Shown: positions 16,758-24,853 of the stretch, piece by piece
Layout: every line of letters begins with the position of its first letter
Position numbering within the stretch: the first letter of the stretch is position 1
Assembly (NCBI RefSeq): GCF_016919065.1
Contig: NZ_JAFFQA010000046.1
Span: 1 to 40,713, forward strand
DNA: 40,713 nucleotides
Reading direction: 5' to 3'
Source: Desulfobulbus rhabdoformis
GTDB taxonomy: Bacteria > Desulfobacterota > Desulfobulbia > Desulfobulbales > Desulfobulbaceae
Position numbers and translations under genes: made by a program
The notes under the pieces: model-generated
The model's input: the letters and a program-made list of their open reading frames with translations, nothing else
What the model was told of the DNA's origin: nothing
Database searches by the model: none

Positions 16758-16960
16758 GGGATATGAACTCCGATACAGAGAACAAAGAAAAATCTGTTGG
16801 AACATTGAAAGCATCAACCTGCGACGGTTGAGTCCAGACTGGCTGGACGAACATTAATTATTTTGCAACCAATGAGCTGCAAAAATCTTGCATCAGACCA
16901 AGAATTGCGGGTCTAATACATAGGCTCCGACCTTGCCAACTCTTTTTGGGAGAAAAAATT

Positions 16961-17554
16961 ATGCATTCCCCCTTCCCCAGTTTCACCCTGGATTTACCTG
17001 CCTGGGCAGCACACGAACTGACCCAACTCCCCTCACATATTCAAGCTGTCGAAGATCGCATGCGGGCGGTACTCAATTTTGCTCGCCTCAACACCGAACA
17101 CCAGAGCGGTGGTCCCTTTGCCGCCGGTGTTTTTGAACGTGATTCTGGCAAACTCATAATCATCGGGGTAAATCGAGTTCTCCCGCTCAACTGCTCCTCA
17201 GCCCATGCAGAGATCACAGCCCTCACTCTGGCGCAACAGATGCTAGGCACCTATGACCTTGGTGGTCCGGAAATGCCAGCCCATCAGTTGGTGGTCAACT
17301 GGAGCCCCTGTGCGATGTGCTTTGGTGCGGTACTCTGGTCGGGTATTCGTTCCCTGGTGATTGCAGGGGCCGATCAGGAGATGATGGATATTACCGGATT
17401 TGATGAGGGACCATTACCGGAAAACTGGCGAGAGGAACTCCGCAAACGCGGGATTAGCTTTGAAGAAGGGGTGCTGCGCGAGGAGGCCTTAGACGGATTT
17501 AGAGCTTTTACGGCGACCAATCCCGAGGTTTATAATGGGCGGCAAGGAGACTAA
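16961..17554 (+). CDS. Zinc-dependent nucleoside/guanine deaminase-like protein
   Basis: A 197-residue member of the cytidine deaminase-like superfamily. The zinc site is HAE (in SSAHAEITAL) plus PCAMC (in NWSPCAMCFGAVLWSG), the pattern of CMP/dCMP, guanine and tRNA-adenosine deaminases. The glutamate of HAE is the proton shuttle. It is longer than TadA, with an N-terminal helix (residues 1-25) and a C-terminal extension (KRGISFEEGVLREEAL), which points to a free base or nucleoside substrate rather than tRNA; that is inference. GGGAG just upstream supports the ATG at 16961 over a TTG at 16946. The gene is convergent with the HigB-type toxin, the two stops lying 8 bp apart. Confidence 0.88.
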   Translation: MHSPFPSFTLDLPAWAAHELTQLPSHIQAVEDRMRAVLNFARLNTEHQSGGPFAAGVFERDSGKLIIIGVNRVLPLNCSSAHAEITALTLAQQMLGTYDLGGPEMPAHQLVVNWSPCAMCFGAVLWSGIRSLVIAGADQEMMDITGFDEGPLPENWREELRKRGISFEEGVLREEALDGFRAFTATNPEVYNGRQGD

Positions 17555-17562
17555 TCCCCTAT

Positions 17563-17961
17563 TCAAAGCTGCGTGTATTGTTCGATGGGCAGTGGAGCAA
17601 GCGCGATCTTCTGCCGCAACCGCTCCAGGTTCTGCATGGCAATCATGGCATCCTTGCGCGGTGTTTTGCGGGTCCGCTTGAGAAATCCGTGAAGGAGCAC
17701 CAGATCATTCTCTTCGTTTTTTGCAAAGAGCACTCGGGCAGACTCTTTGCCACAGTCCACCCGCAGTTTATAAATGGTGCCCTTATAGCCCCAAATACGG
17801 GGATTGAGGATCTTGAGACTGTTGCTGGAATAGACCTCGCCCAATTCAGCAAAGCCCTGCATCTTTTTACAGATTGCACTCGCAAGTTTCTCTGACACCT
17901 GATCCAGAAAGGATTCAAACTCTGTCTGTTTCGCGGGTGTTTGAATACCTAAAAGTTTCAC
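17563..17961 (-). CDS. HigB/Gp49-like toxin without a visible antitoxin
   Basis: A 132-residue protein of the RelE/HigB (phage Gp49-like) superfamily. It has an N-terminal helical part and the core strand pattern RIWGYKGTIYKLRV, ARVLFAKNEENDLVLLHGF and KRTRKTPRKDAMIAMQNLE, typical of ribosome-dependent mRNA interferases. The start is GTG at 17961 with AAGGA at a good distance. HigB toxins are normally followed by a HigA helix-turn-helix antitoxin, but the downstream side here is the convergent deaminase gene and no such gene lies upstream. It may be an orphan, controlled from elsewhere, or inactive. Confidence 0.8.
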   Translation of the reverse strand: MKLLGIQTPAKQTEFESFLDQVSEKLASAICKKMQGFAELGEVYSSNSLKILNPRIWGYKGTIYKLRVDCGKESARVLFAKNEENDLVLLHGFLKRTRKTPRKDAMIAMQNLERLRQKIALAPLPIEQYTQL

Positions 17962-17999
17962 TTGAGTCCTTGATGCATTTATAGGGAGCAGCTATTGAA

Positions 18000-18078
18000 G
18001 TTGGGGTTCGTCCCTCACCACCAACCTACCATACTCCTGGCGCGAGGGGTAGGTTGGTGGTGAGGGACGAACCCCAAC
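18000..18078. repeat. Perfect 31-bp inverted repeat with 17-nt loop
   Basis: Positions 18000-18030 are the exact reverse complement of 18048-18078. The arms begin GTTGGGGTTCGTCCCTCACC and end in CAACCTACC. The loop is 17 nt. No coding frame is present. The long perfect stem without a T-tail does not look like a normal terminator; a short palindromic or MITE-like element is likelier. It lies between the HigB-type gene and the hydrogenase operon terminator. Confidence 0.9.
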
Positions 18079-18090
18079 AGAACATCAAAC

Positions 18091-18132
18091 AAAAAAAAAT
18101 CCCCCGCTGGCGATAACCAACGGGGGATTTTT
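18091..18132 (-). terminator. Intrinsic terminator of the hydrogenase operon
   Basis: AAATCCCCCG (18097-18106) pairs with CGGGGGATTT (18121-18130), with an inner TGG/CCA pairing. On the minus strand it is followed by a run of T. It lies about 87 bp past the stop of hybD, at the end of the hyb operon. Confidence 0.9.
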
Positions 18133-18218
18133 CCTCGTCACAAGGAATAGGCACAAGGAGAAATATTACCCTAGAAGCAGGGAGTCTTCTACTGGGTAAA
18201 AAAAATATGACGAGGAAC

Positions 18219-18728
18219 TCATGCAGCCTGAGCATAGGTAATGGGAGTCAACGGAACTTCCTCACCTAATTTTTCAGCCAGAATCTGCAGCACATCTTGA
18301 ATGCGCCCCTGAAGAAGGGGCGTCAACTCCATGCCCGCATCCAAACTCTCGGGAACCACGGCAATAAAATGGACCCGCTGGGGGACTTTGCCACGAATTC
18401 GGCAGATATCGAGAATATCGAGCATGCCGATCTGATGGGGAGACATGCGGGTCTGAATATCACCGGAGCGCACATCCACATCGGTAAAATAGTGGACCGA
18501 TCCGGGCTCATCCTCCAAATCGACCACATCAATCACCCAGAGCTCATCATGCTCTTCAATGAACGGGGCCAGCAGAATCCCGCCGGTACCGCCATCAATC
18601 ACCTCGACATTTTTAGGCAGCTGGTAGTGCTCTTCCAGATACTGGATACAATGAATGCCAAAGCCTTCATCGCCTAAAAGCAGGTTACCCAGCCCCATGA
18701 TGCCGATTGATTTTTCTTGCTGCTCCAT
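18219..18728 (-). CDS. hybD: [NiFe] hydrogenase maturation protease
   Basis: A 169-residue peptidase of family M52. It cuts the C-terminal extension from the large subunit after nickel has been inserted. The nickel-sensing residues are visible: E in GLGNLLLGDEGFG (about residue 21), D in VIDVVDLED (about 66-70) and H in MSPHQIG (about residue 97). The length is typical. AGGAGG precedes the ATG. It is the last gene of the operon, 74 bp after hybC, so its substrate is most probably that HybC. Confidence 0.95.
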   Translation of the reverse strand: MEQQEKSIGIMGLGNLLLGDEGFGIHCIQYLEEHYQLPKNVEVIDGGTGGILLAPFIEEHDELWVIDVVDLEDEPGSVHYFTDVDVRSGDIQTRMSPHQIGMLDILDICRIRGKVPQRVHFIAVVPESLDAGMELTPLLQGRIQDVLQILAEKLGEEVPLTPITYAQAA

Positions 18729-18802
18729 AACTGTTTCCTCCTAGTTAGGAAGGCCCTCCTCGTTTCCTGCTGCCAGGGACGTGGAGGGCCGGACCAATGG
18801 AA

Positions 18803-20506
18803 TTAGAGAACCTTCACAGAGGACAATTTCTTACCTTTGGGGTTCAGCATGTGCACCGCACAGGCCATACAGGGGTCAAAGGAGTGAATGGTACGCAGTA
18901 CCTCGAGCGGTTTTTCCGGATCGGCAACCGGGTTGCCCACCAGACAGCGCTCGTAGTAACCGGGCTCGTCGTTGGTGCCACGGGGGCAGGCCAGCCAGGT
19001 AGAAGGCACAACGGCCTGATAGTTGCGGATCTTGCCGTTCTCGATAACGATCCAGTGCGACAGTGTTCCACGGGGTGCCTCGTGGATACCAACACCGCGC
19101 TGCTCGCCTTCGGGGAAAACGGGCTCGTTGAAAGTGCTGCAATCACCGGTCTCGATGTTGGTGATCAGCATGTTCCACTGCTCGGCCATGTTGTCCTGAA
19201 CGACGGCGGCACGAATGGCGCGGGAGATATGACGGCCCATGGTAGAAGGCAGAATATCCATATCGTACGGGGTTTTACCGATGCCGGACATGGTCTCCAG
19301 CATCTGCTTGGTGTATTTAACCGCAGGTGCATGTTTGGCCAGATTCATTGCCAGGACAGAGGCCACCGGGCCAACCTCGGCCGGCTCGTTGATAAAGGAA
19401 GGTGATTTAACCCAGGAGTACTTGCCATCGAGATCGGCATCGCCGAATTTCGGCTCGGTGGACTCGACATAGGGATGCATGGTCCAGTCGCCTTGATAAA
19501 ACGAATGTTTAACCGACTCTTTAACGTTGTCCTCAAAGTACGGGTCACGTGCGGAGCTAATCTGACGGAAAGAAGCCATGTCACCGGCCTTGATGTAACC
19601 ACCGGGCATAGCGAACTTGAGTCCTTTCTCATCGATCGGCATCTCAGGAACGGAGAGGTAGTTGCCGTTGCCCTTACCGTAGGTGCACCACTCAGGATAC
19701 ATGGCACCGATGGTGGCCACATCCACCATGTAGACCTGCTCAACGAAGTCACGAACCTCATCCATCTGGGTCTTGAGGTAGTAGAGACGCTCCATGGTCA
19801 GGGTGGCCGGGCTGTCGAGATTGATGGGGTTGGCAACACCACCAACAGCCAGGTTCTGAATGTGTGGAGTTTTGGAACCAAGCACGGTCACAACCTTGTT
19901 GATCTTGCGCTGGTACTCCAGGGCCTGGAAGTAATGAACGGCTGCGATCAGGTTGACATCGGGGTGGAGCTGCATGGCCGGATGTCCCCAATACCCACTG
20001 GAGAACGGACCGAGCTGGCCGGACTCGATGAATTTTTTGAGTTTATCCTGCACCTGCTTGAACTCCTGGTAGCTGTTGTGCTTCCAGGGAGAGAGTTTCT
20101 GGGCAAGAGCGGCAGCATTGCGCGGATCAGCCTTGAGGGCGGCAGAGGCGATATCGATCCAGTCAACGGCGGAGAGTACATAGAAGTGGATGATGTTGTC
20201 TGCCAGACAGTGGGCACCAACGATCATGTTCCGGATGTACTGGGCATTGACCGGGATATCCATCTTCAGTGCATGCTCAACCGAACGAACGGATGCCATG
20301 GCGTGGACTGTGGTGCAGACACCACAGATACGCTGGGCGATCAACCAGGCCTCACGCGGATCCTTGCCTTTAAGGATGGTTTCAATACCGCGCCACATCG
20401 TACCGGTTGACCAGGCGTCTACCACCTGACCGTTATCCACTGCGCATTCAATGCGCAGATGCCCCTCAATACGGGTAATAGGATCAATGACAATTTGCTT
20501 GGACAT
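18803..20506 (-). CDS. hybC: [NiFe] hydrogenase large subunit, periplasmic uptake type
   Basis: A 567-residue catalytic subunit carrying the Ni-Fe(CN)2CO centre. The four nickel ligands are present: RICGVC (C61, C64) near the N-terminus and DPCMAC (C546, C549) near the C-terminus. C549 is followed by A-V-H552, after which HybD should remove the 15-residue tail MLNPKGKKLSSVKVL. All ligands are cysteine, so this is not a selenocysteine [NiFeSe] enzyme. It has no signal peptide and should be exported together with the Tat-signal-bearing small subunit. AAGGAG lies upstream of the ATG. Gene order and partners match E. coli hybOABCD, a respiratory H2-uptake enzyme. Confidence 0.97.
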   Translation of the reverse strand: MSKQIVIDPITRIEGHLRIECAVDNGQVVDAWSTGTMWRGIETILKGKDPREAWLIAQRICGVCTTVHAMASVRSVEHALKMDIPVNAQYIRNMIVGAHCLADNIIHFYVLSAVDWIDIASAALKADPRNAAALAQKLSPWKHNSYQEFKQVQDKLKKFIESGQLGPFSSGYWGHPAMQLHPDVNLIAAVHYFQALEYQRKINKVVTVLGSKTPHIQNLAVGGVANPINLDSPATLTMERLYYLKTQMDEVRDFVEQVYMVDVATIGAMYPEWCTYGKGNGNYLSVPEMPIDEKGLKFAMPGGYIKAGDMASFRQISSARDPYFEDNVKESVKHSFYQGDWTMHPYVESTEPKFGDADLDGKYSWVKSPSFINEPAEVGPVASVLAMNLAKHAPAVKYTKQMLETMSGIGKTPYDMDILPSTMGRHISRAIRAAVVQDNMAEQWNMLITNIETGDCSTFNEPVFPEGEQRGVGIHEAPRGTLSHWIVIENGKIRNYQAVVPSTWLACPRGTNDEPGYYERCLVGNPVADPEKPLEVLRTIHSFDPCMACAVHMLNPKGKKLSSVKVL

Positions 20507-20520
20507 AATATTCTAACTCC

Positions 20521-21672
20521 TTAATGGTTCGACTCAGCGGGTGCGTGCACACTGAAGACCGGAAAAATTTTGACAAAGAGGGTGTACATCGCGATCTCAA
20601 AGGCGATCAGTCCGTAGGTGATCATCTGCTCACCGACGGAAGGAAAGTATTTCCAGCCGTTGCCCGGATCAAACCCGATGATATAGGTATTGAAACGGTA
20701 GAGAGAGCCACCAACGAGAACACAGGTCGCTGCGATGAACAGCAGTCGCGGATTGTTCCGGTAATTCGGGTAGGCCAGGATAACCAGTCCGATGATCAAC
20801 AGCAGGTTTTCCAAAAGGAACATGTTACCCAGGAAGGAACCGGAGAAGGCATCAACCATATGGCCGCGCATAAAAACGTTCTGGAAACGGATAACCAGAT
20901 AAAAGCCGAGCACGTAGGTCATAATACGCGCGATCTTGGAGAGCATGGAGGTCTCATCGCCCAGTTCATACACACGAGAGGAGATGGTTGCCTCGAAGAC
21001 CACCATGGAAAAGCCCATGATAATGGCGGTCAACAAAAAGAGCAGCGGCAGGGTCGAGGTGTGCCACAGGGGATTCAGTTTGTAGCCAGCCATCAGCATC
21101 ATGGTTCCCAGGGACGACTGATGCATGGTCGGCAGCAATACGCCCAGCGCGATGATGGCAAAGATTACCTTATTGAGTTTCTTACCAAAGTTTTTCAGGC
21201 CCCATTTCTCGACAAAGGCAGGAGTAAACTCGAGCCAGAGCACAAAGATATAGGTACCGATGCACATGGCCACCTCAAACATGACCGAGTGAAAATTCAT
21301 CTGCCAGGGCAGGTAGAGATTATAGGCGTTGAGGTAACGGCCGATATCGAGAAAGACTGAAACACCGGCCAGGGTATAACCAAACATGGAGGCCAGCAGC
21401 GCCGGACGCACCAGGGGATGATACTCCCCCTTGTTGATGATATAGACCAAGAGCGCCATAACATAACCGCCGCAGGCAAAGGCGGTACCGACAACAACGT
21501 CGTAGGCGATCCAGATACCCCAGGGGTAGCCGTCATTGAGATTGGTGACGGATCCGATTCCAAAAATCAGTCGTTTCACCGCAAAATAGGCGGCAATGAC
21601 GACAATAAATATACAGAGACAGAACGTGGGCGTGAAAATGCGCCCGCCCAACGCTTTTGGTTCATGACTCAT
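20521..21672 (-). CDS. hybB: HybB-type (NrfD-like) membrane subunit
   Basis: A 383-residue integral membrane protein with about ten hydrophobic segments, of the NrfD/PsrC/HybB family. It connects the periplasmic hydrogenase to the quinone pool and in E. coli is thought to couple electron flow to proton movement. Typical motifs are NDGYPWGIWIAYDVVVGTAF, FLDIGRYL and PWQMNFHSVMFEVAMCIGTY. The ATG overlaps the hybA stop as ATGA (21669-21672), showing translational coupling. The gap to hybC is 14 bp. Confidence 0.95.
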   Translation of the reverse strand: MSHEPKALGGRIFTPTFCLCIFIVVIAAYFAVKRLIFGIGSVTNLNDGYPWGIWIAYDVVVGTAFACGGYVMALLVYIINKGEYHPLVRPALLASMFGYTLAGVSVFLDIGRYLNAYNLYLPWQMNFHSVMFEVAMCIGTYIFVLWLEFTPAFVEKWGLKNFGKKLNKVIFAIIALGVLLPTMHQSSLGTMMLMAGYKLNPLWHTSTLPLLFLLTAIIMGFSMVVFEATISSRVYELGDETSMLSKIARIMTYVLGFYLVIRFQNVFMRGHMVDAFSGSFLGNMFLLENLLLIIGLVILAYPNYRNNPRLLFIAATCVLVGGSLYRFNTYIIGFDPGNGWKYFPSVGEQMITYGLIAFEIAMYTLFVKIFPVFSVHAPAESNH

Positions 21673-22664
21673 GCGTCTTCTCCTTGATCGTGCGTGGATG
21701 CAGACTGCTCAGCCTCTTCACTGTTTTTATTTTTCTTCGCCATGAAGATGAGGCCGGCGAGAACAACCAGCGGGTAGACCATACCTTTATAGATGGCGTA
21801 CTGAATACCACTGGCCATGGAAACAAAGGATTCCTTGGGAAAGCTGGGCAGACCGAATTTCTCGAAGGGTACCGCAGACATATACATGACCTGGGTTCCA
21901 CCGAGTTCATCCTGGCCGTAGACGTGACGCTCATATTTGGGCGCCTCGAATTCATGCCACTTCCCGGAATCAATCGAGGAGACCGGAAACTTGTAGCGTT
22001 TGCCCGGCTTCATCTGCAACCTTCTTCGTGTTTCCTCTCGCAGCTTGGCCACCGGCCCAAAAAGCGAGGCGCCGGTTGGGCAGACGGAACAGCAGGCAGA
22101 GATGCCGCCTTGAGCGATCAGGTGCGAGCAGAGCTGACACTTAACGATTTCCGGATAGAAATCATCCCACTCAAACTTCGGTATGTTGTAGGGACAGGCC
22201 ACCTGACAGTACCGACAGCCAATGCAGGCATCTTTGTCGTAAGTGACAATACCGGTCTCTTTATCCTTGGCCAGGGCACTCACCGGACAGGCGGTCACAC
22301 AGGAAGGATCGACACAGTGGAGGCACTGGCGCTTGATAAAGGCGTAGCCGTCTTCTTCCTGGTCTTTATGCTCACCGGTTCCGCTGGAATAGCGCTTGAT
22401 AATATTAAGTGTGGAGGCGGAGAGATCCTGGGGTTTATCCCAGAGCTGTTGGTCGCCGTGCATCTCCGGCTTTTTATTGTTGGCCTCCTTACAAGCCGAC
22501 ATACAGGCATTACAGCCCACGCACAGGGTTGAATCGTAAAGAATACCCAGTGCATCCGGGGGAAGCGCCTCGACCATGCGGGCGTCAACCACCTTACCGT
22601 CAAGGGTCAGGAGCGCCAGGCCACCAGCAGCTCCTTTGAGAAAATCACGCCTTTTCATCTTCAT
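21669..22664 (-). CDS. hybA: HybA-type periplasmic [4Fe-4S] ferredoxin subunit
   Basis: A 331-residue electron-transfer subunit. It begins with a Tat signal (KRRDFLKGAAGGLALL). Four cysteine groups follow: CVGCNACMSAC, CLHCVDPSCVTAC, CIGCRYCQVAC and CQLCSHL with CCSVCP, enough for four [4Fe-4S] clusters. A C-terminal hydrophobic helix (MVYPLVVLAGLIFMAKK) anchors it in the membrane. I chose ATG 22664, just before the Tat motif, with GGGG upstream; the longer frame to 22709 would hide the signal. The start overlaps the end of hybO by 20 bp. It passes electrons from HybO to HybB. Confidence 0.95.
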   Translation of the reverse strand: MKMKRRDFLKGAAGGLALLTLDGKVVDARMVEALPPDALGILYDSTLCVGCNACMSACKEANNKKPEMHGDQQLWDKPQDLSASTLNIIKRYSSGTGEHKDQEEDGYAFIKRQCLHCVDPSCVTACPVSALAKDKETGIVTYDKDACIGCRYCQVACPYNIPKFEWDDFYPEIVKCQLCSHLIAQGGISACCSVCPTGASLFGPVAKLREETRRRLQMKPGKRYKFPVSSIDSGKWHEFEAPKYERHVYGQDELGGTQVMYMSAVPFEKFGLPSFPKESFVSMASGIQYAIYKGMVYPLVVLAGLIFMAKKNKNSEEAEQSASTHDQGEDA

Positions 22665-23766
22665 GCTGAGACCCCTTCCCAAGTTTTGCAGCAAACACAG
22701 CCCCAGCACCGAGTGCGGCGCCCCCCAGACCAGCCATCAAGCCCACGGAACCGGGAGTTTTTGCATCAGGCCGCTCAACATTGATCGGCGCATGCTCGGC
22801 AGCCGGGGTCTGATGAAGGACCGGGCTGGTGGAAAATTGCGGCATGTTGAAGCCGACGCCTTTCTGGGCGCAGCCAAAACAGGGATGTCCGGTAGCAACG
22901 GGCCAGCAACCGGAACCGGCGTCGCCAAACTGAGAAGTGGAGCAATTGGCATAAGTAACCGGTCCCTTACATCCGAGGTAGTAGAGGCAGTATCCCTGAC
23001 GATGGCCTTCATCACCAAAGGCACGGGCAAAACGACCGTTGTCAAAATGGGGACGACGCTCACAATGCTCATGAATAAGGCGGCCATAGGCGAATTTGGG
23101 CCGATTTTCGCTGTCCAGGGCGGGCAGCTTATTGAATGTCAGGTAATGGATGATGGTTGAAAGCAGGTTGTAGGGGTTGGGGGGGCAACCGGGAATAGAG
23201 ACGACCGGTTTTTCTTTGAGGACCTGATCAACACCAACACACTGGGTCGGATTGGGATCCATGGCAGCGACGCCACCCCAGGAGGCACAGGAGCCGACCG
23301 CGATGACGGCCCCAGCCTTGGGTCCGATTTCACGGACAACATCAACAAAGTTTTTTCCACCGACACGGCAGTAAATACCGCCGTCTTTCAAAGGAACGGC
23401 ACCCTCGATGACAAGGATAAACTTGCCGTAATTGGCCTCAACGGCATGCTCCAGAGCTTCTTCCGCCTGGTGACCGGCACCTGCAGACAGGGTCTCATGA
23501 AAGTCAAGGGAAACCAGGTCCAGCATCAATTTCTCAAGTGAGGGGTGCTCGGATCGCAGTAAGGACATGGAACAACCGGTACACTCTGAACCGTGCAGCC
23601 AGATAACCGGCGGTCTGTTCGGGCTGGTAATGGCATGGGCAATTTTAGGGGTCACAGCCTCTGGAAGGGCCAGACCTGCTGCCACAGCCGAACAAAATTT
23701 CATGAAATCCCTACGGGAGACTCCACCCAAACGTTGTTGAACTTGGTCGAACTCTTTCTGTTTCAT
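22645..23766 (-). CDS. hybO: [NiFe] hydrogenase small subunit
   Basis: A 373-residue iron-sulfur subunit. The Tat motif SRRDFMKFCSA and a hydrophobic stretch near residues 17-45 direct export of the folded dimer. The proximal-cluster motif is ECTGCSMS. The distal and medial cluster ligands are in HEHCERRPHF, YCLYYLGCKGP, GCWPV and GHPCFGC. The C-terminus has a glycine/alanine-rich hydrophobic anchor followed by charged residues. ATG 23766 with AGGAG upstream is the natural start; the frame stays open to 23799. It is the first structural gene of the hyb operon. Confidence 0.96.
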   Translation of the reverse strand: MKQKEFDQVQQRLGGVSRRDFMKFCSAVAAGLALPEAVTPKIAHAITSPNRPPVIWLHGSECTGCSMSLLRSEHPSLEKLMLDLVSLDFHETLSAGAGHQAEEALEHAVEANYGKFILVIEGAVPLKDGGIYCRVGGKNFVDVVREIGPKAGAVIAVGSCASWGGVAAMDPNPTQCVGVDQVLKEKPVVSIPGCPPNPYNLLSTIIHYLTFNKLPALDSENRPKFAYGRLIHEHCERRPHFDNGRFARAFGDEGHRQGYCLYYLGCKGPVTYANCSTSQFGDAGSGCWPVATGHPCFGCAQKGVGFNMPQFSTSPVLHQTPAAEHAPINVERPDAKTPGSVGLMAGLGGAALGAGAVFAAKLGKGSQHEDEKA

Positions 23767-23839
23767 ACACTTTCTCCTGATTAGCGGCACGGTCGACACC
23801 GCAATTCACTGGGGTGCCCACTGCGATATTGCTTCCGAA

Positions 23840-24166
23840 TTACTTACAGGTATGCTCAACGTCGGTTCCCGACGGGTTGCTGAGACACTCTGCAAGCGTC
23901 TTGCGCTCCTGCTTCGAGACGTCTGCCCCGAGTTTCACCATGGCGTCAATTGTCTCGAACCACTGCTTTTTACCCTTAGACACTTTCGCACAACTTGTTG
24001 AAGCGGAATGACACTGAATACACTTGGCATTGAGTATTTTTTTGCACGATTCATTCGACTGACACCCCGCAAGCGCCCACAGCAACACAACACCAATCAG
24101 TATCTTTTTCTCTGAGCACGAAGGCAACTGGCATGATTTGCTCGGAATAATCGTACTTTTCTTCAT
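23840..24166 (-). CDS. Lipid-anchored monohaem cytochrome c-like protein
   Basis: A 108-residue exported protein. A hydrophobic segment (ILIGVVLLWALAGC) ends in a lipobox-like L-A-G-C, so it is probably a lipoprotein. One haem-binding motif, CIQCH, follows in LNAKCIQCHSAS. The remaining helices (KQWFETIDAMVKLGADVS and KTLAECLSN) resemble small class I cytochromes, where a distal methionine such as the one in DAMVKLG could be the second haem ligand. AGGCG precedes ATG 24166. It lies 73 bp upstream of hybO on the same strand with no terminator between, so it may be the first gene of the hyb transcript and an electron acceptor for the hydrogenase. That role is inferred from position only. Confidence 0.75.
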   Translation of the reverse strand: MKKSTIIPSKSCQLPSCSEKKILIGVVLLWALAGCQSNESCKKILNAKCIQCHSASTSCAKVSKGKKQWFETIDAMVKLGADVSKQERKTLAECLSNPSGTDVEHTCK

Positions 24167-24243
24167 AAATGCGCCTACTTTCAAATTGCACTTTTCCCTC
24201 TGGTCGCAGAGCAAAGCATAGATCCACCTGGCCGAAAGCTCAT

Positions 24244-24270
24244 AACACATTTCGCACATTTTACACATTA
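24244..24270 (-). repeat. Three tandem 9-mers upstream of the cytochrome/hyb genes
   Basis: AACACATTT, CGCACATTT and TACACATTA follow one another without gaps, each sharing the core CACATT. They end about 78 bp upstream of the cytochrome start codon, where a regulator could bind. The repeat is short and could be chance. Confidence 0.35.
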
Positions 24271-24770
24271 TTTTTGCACTGAACGAATCACTCCTGCTGA
24301 TCAATCGCATATATCAGACTGCTACCAACAGGGTCACCGCAGTCAAAAAAAGGACGCAAAGCATGCCCATACCCCCTTGTTTTTATCTGAAAAATTAAAA
24401 ACAGAAAGGCACGCAACTCCGTAAATACAACAACGAGAAGACCATGTTTCCGACAACGAGAAGCGATCTAAAAAAAATATCTCCAGACAAAATGGTGATT
24501 TTGCACAACGCACAAACAGCACAGAATCCTTCTCCTAGCGTGTGAGCCTTGATTAAACAGGACGGAAAGAGAGCCCAACCTCACATCATTCTGTTTTAAC
24601 GTCATTTTTAAACAAAAAAGCCTCTTCAAAGACTGCCACGAAATGGGTATCAAAAAATCTTAGGGAGAATCTCGACCAACAGAATGCCGTGCGTTTGCAC
24701 AATAGAGAGGAGAGAAGAAAAAACAGACGTGCCTGCCTCAGCTGCTTCAACGAGCAAACACAAAAAGAGG
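24271..24770. other. AT-rich intergenic stretch between the two hydrogenase-type operons
   Basis: This 500-bp stretch separates the 5' end of the hyb operon from the 3' end of the hyf-like operon. Short open frames on both strands have no ribosome-binding site, no recognisable family and A/T-run-dominated translations. A promoter for the cytochrome-hyb unit is expected here or just downstream, but I could not single one out. Confidence 0.5.
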
Positions 24771-24809
24771 AAAGAAAAAGCCCCAAAGACCAAAAAAGGC
24801 CTTTGGGGC
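24771..24809 (-). terminator. Intrinsic terminator of the hyf-like operon
   Basis: GCCCCAAAG (24780-24788) pairs with CTTTGGGGC (24801-24809). On the minus strand the hairpin is followed by TTTTTCTTT. It lies 45 bp beyond the stop of the last subunit gene. Confidence 0.85.
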
Positions 24810-24853
24810 AAAGGATTGGGGAGGTGAAGCTCCCCCAACTTATAGGAACGGCC

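Noticed and set aside
19475..20410. Long open frames antisense to hybC and to the other large genes
   Set aside because: They are shadows of high-GC coding sequence on the other strand, without ribosome-binding sites or recognisable families.
18803..20506. [NiFeSe] hydrogenase with selenocysteine
   Set aside because: All four nickel-site positions are encoded by normal cysteine codons and no in-frame TGA is present.
24340..24400. Possible sigma-54 promoter on the minus strand upstream of the cytochrome-hyb genes (TGGGCATGC-TTTGC)
   Set aside because: The GG-to-GC spacing is one base too short for the -24/-12 consensus.
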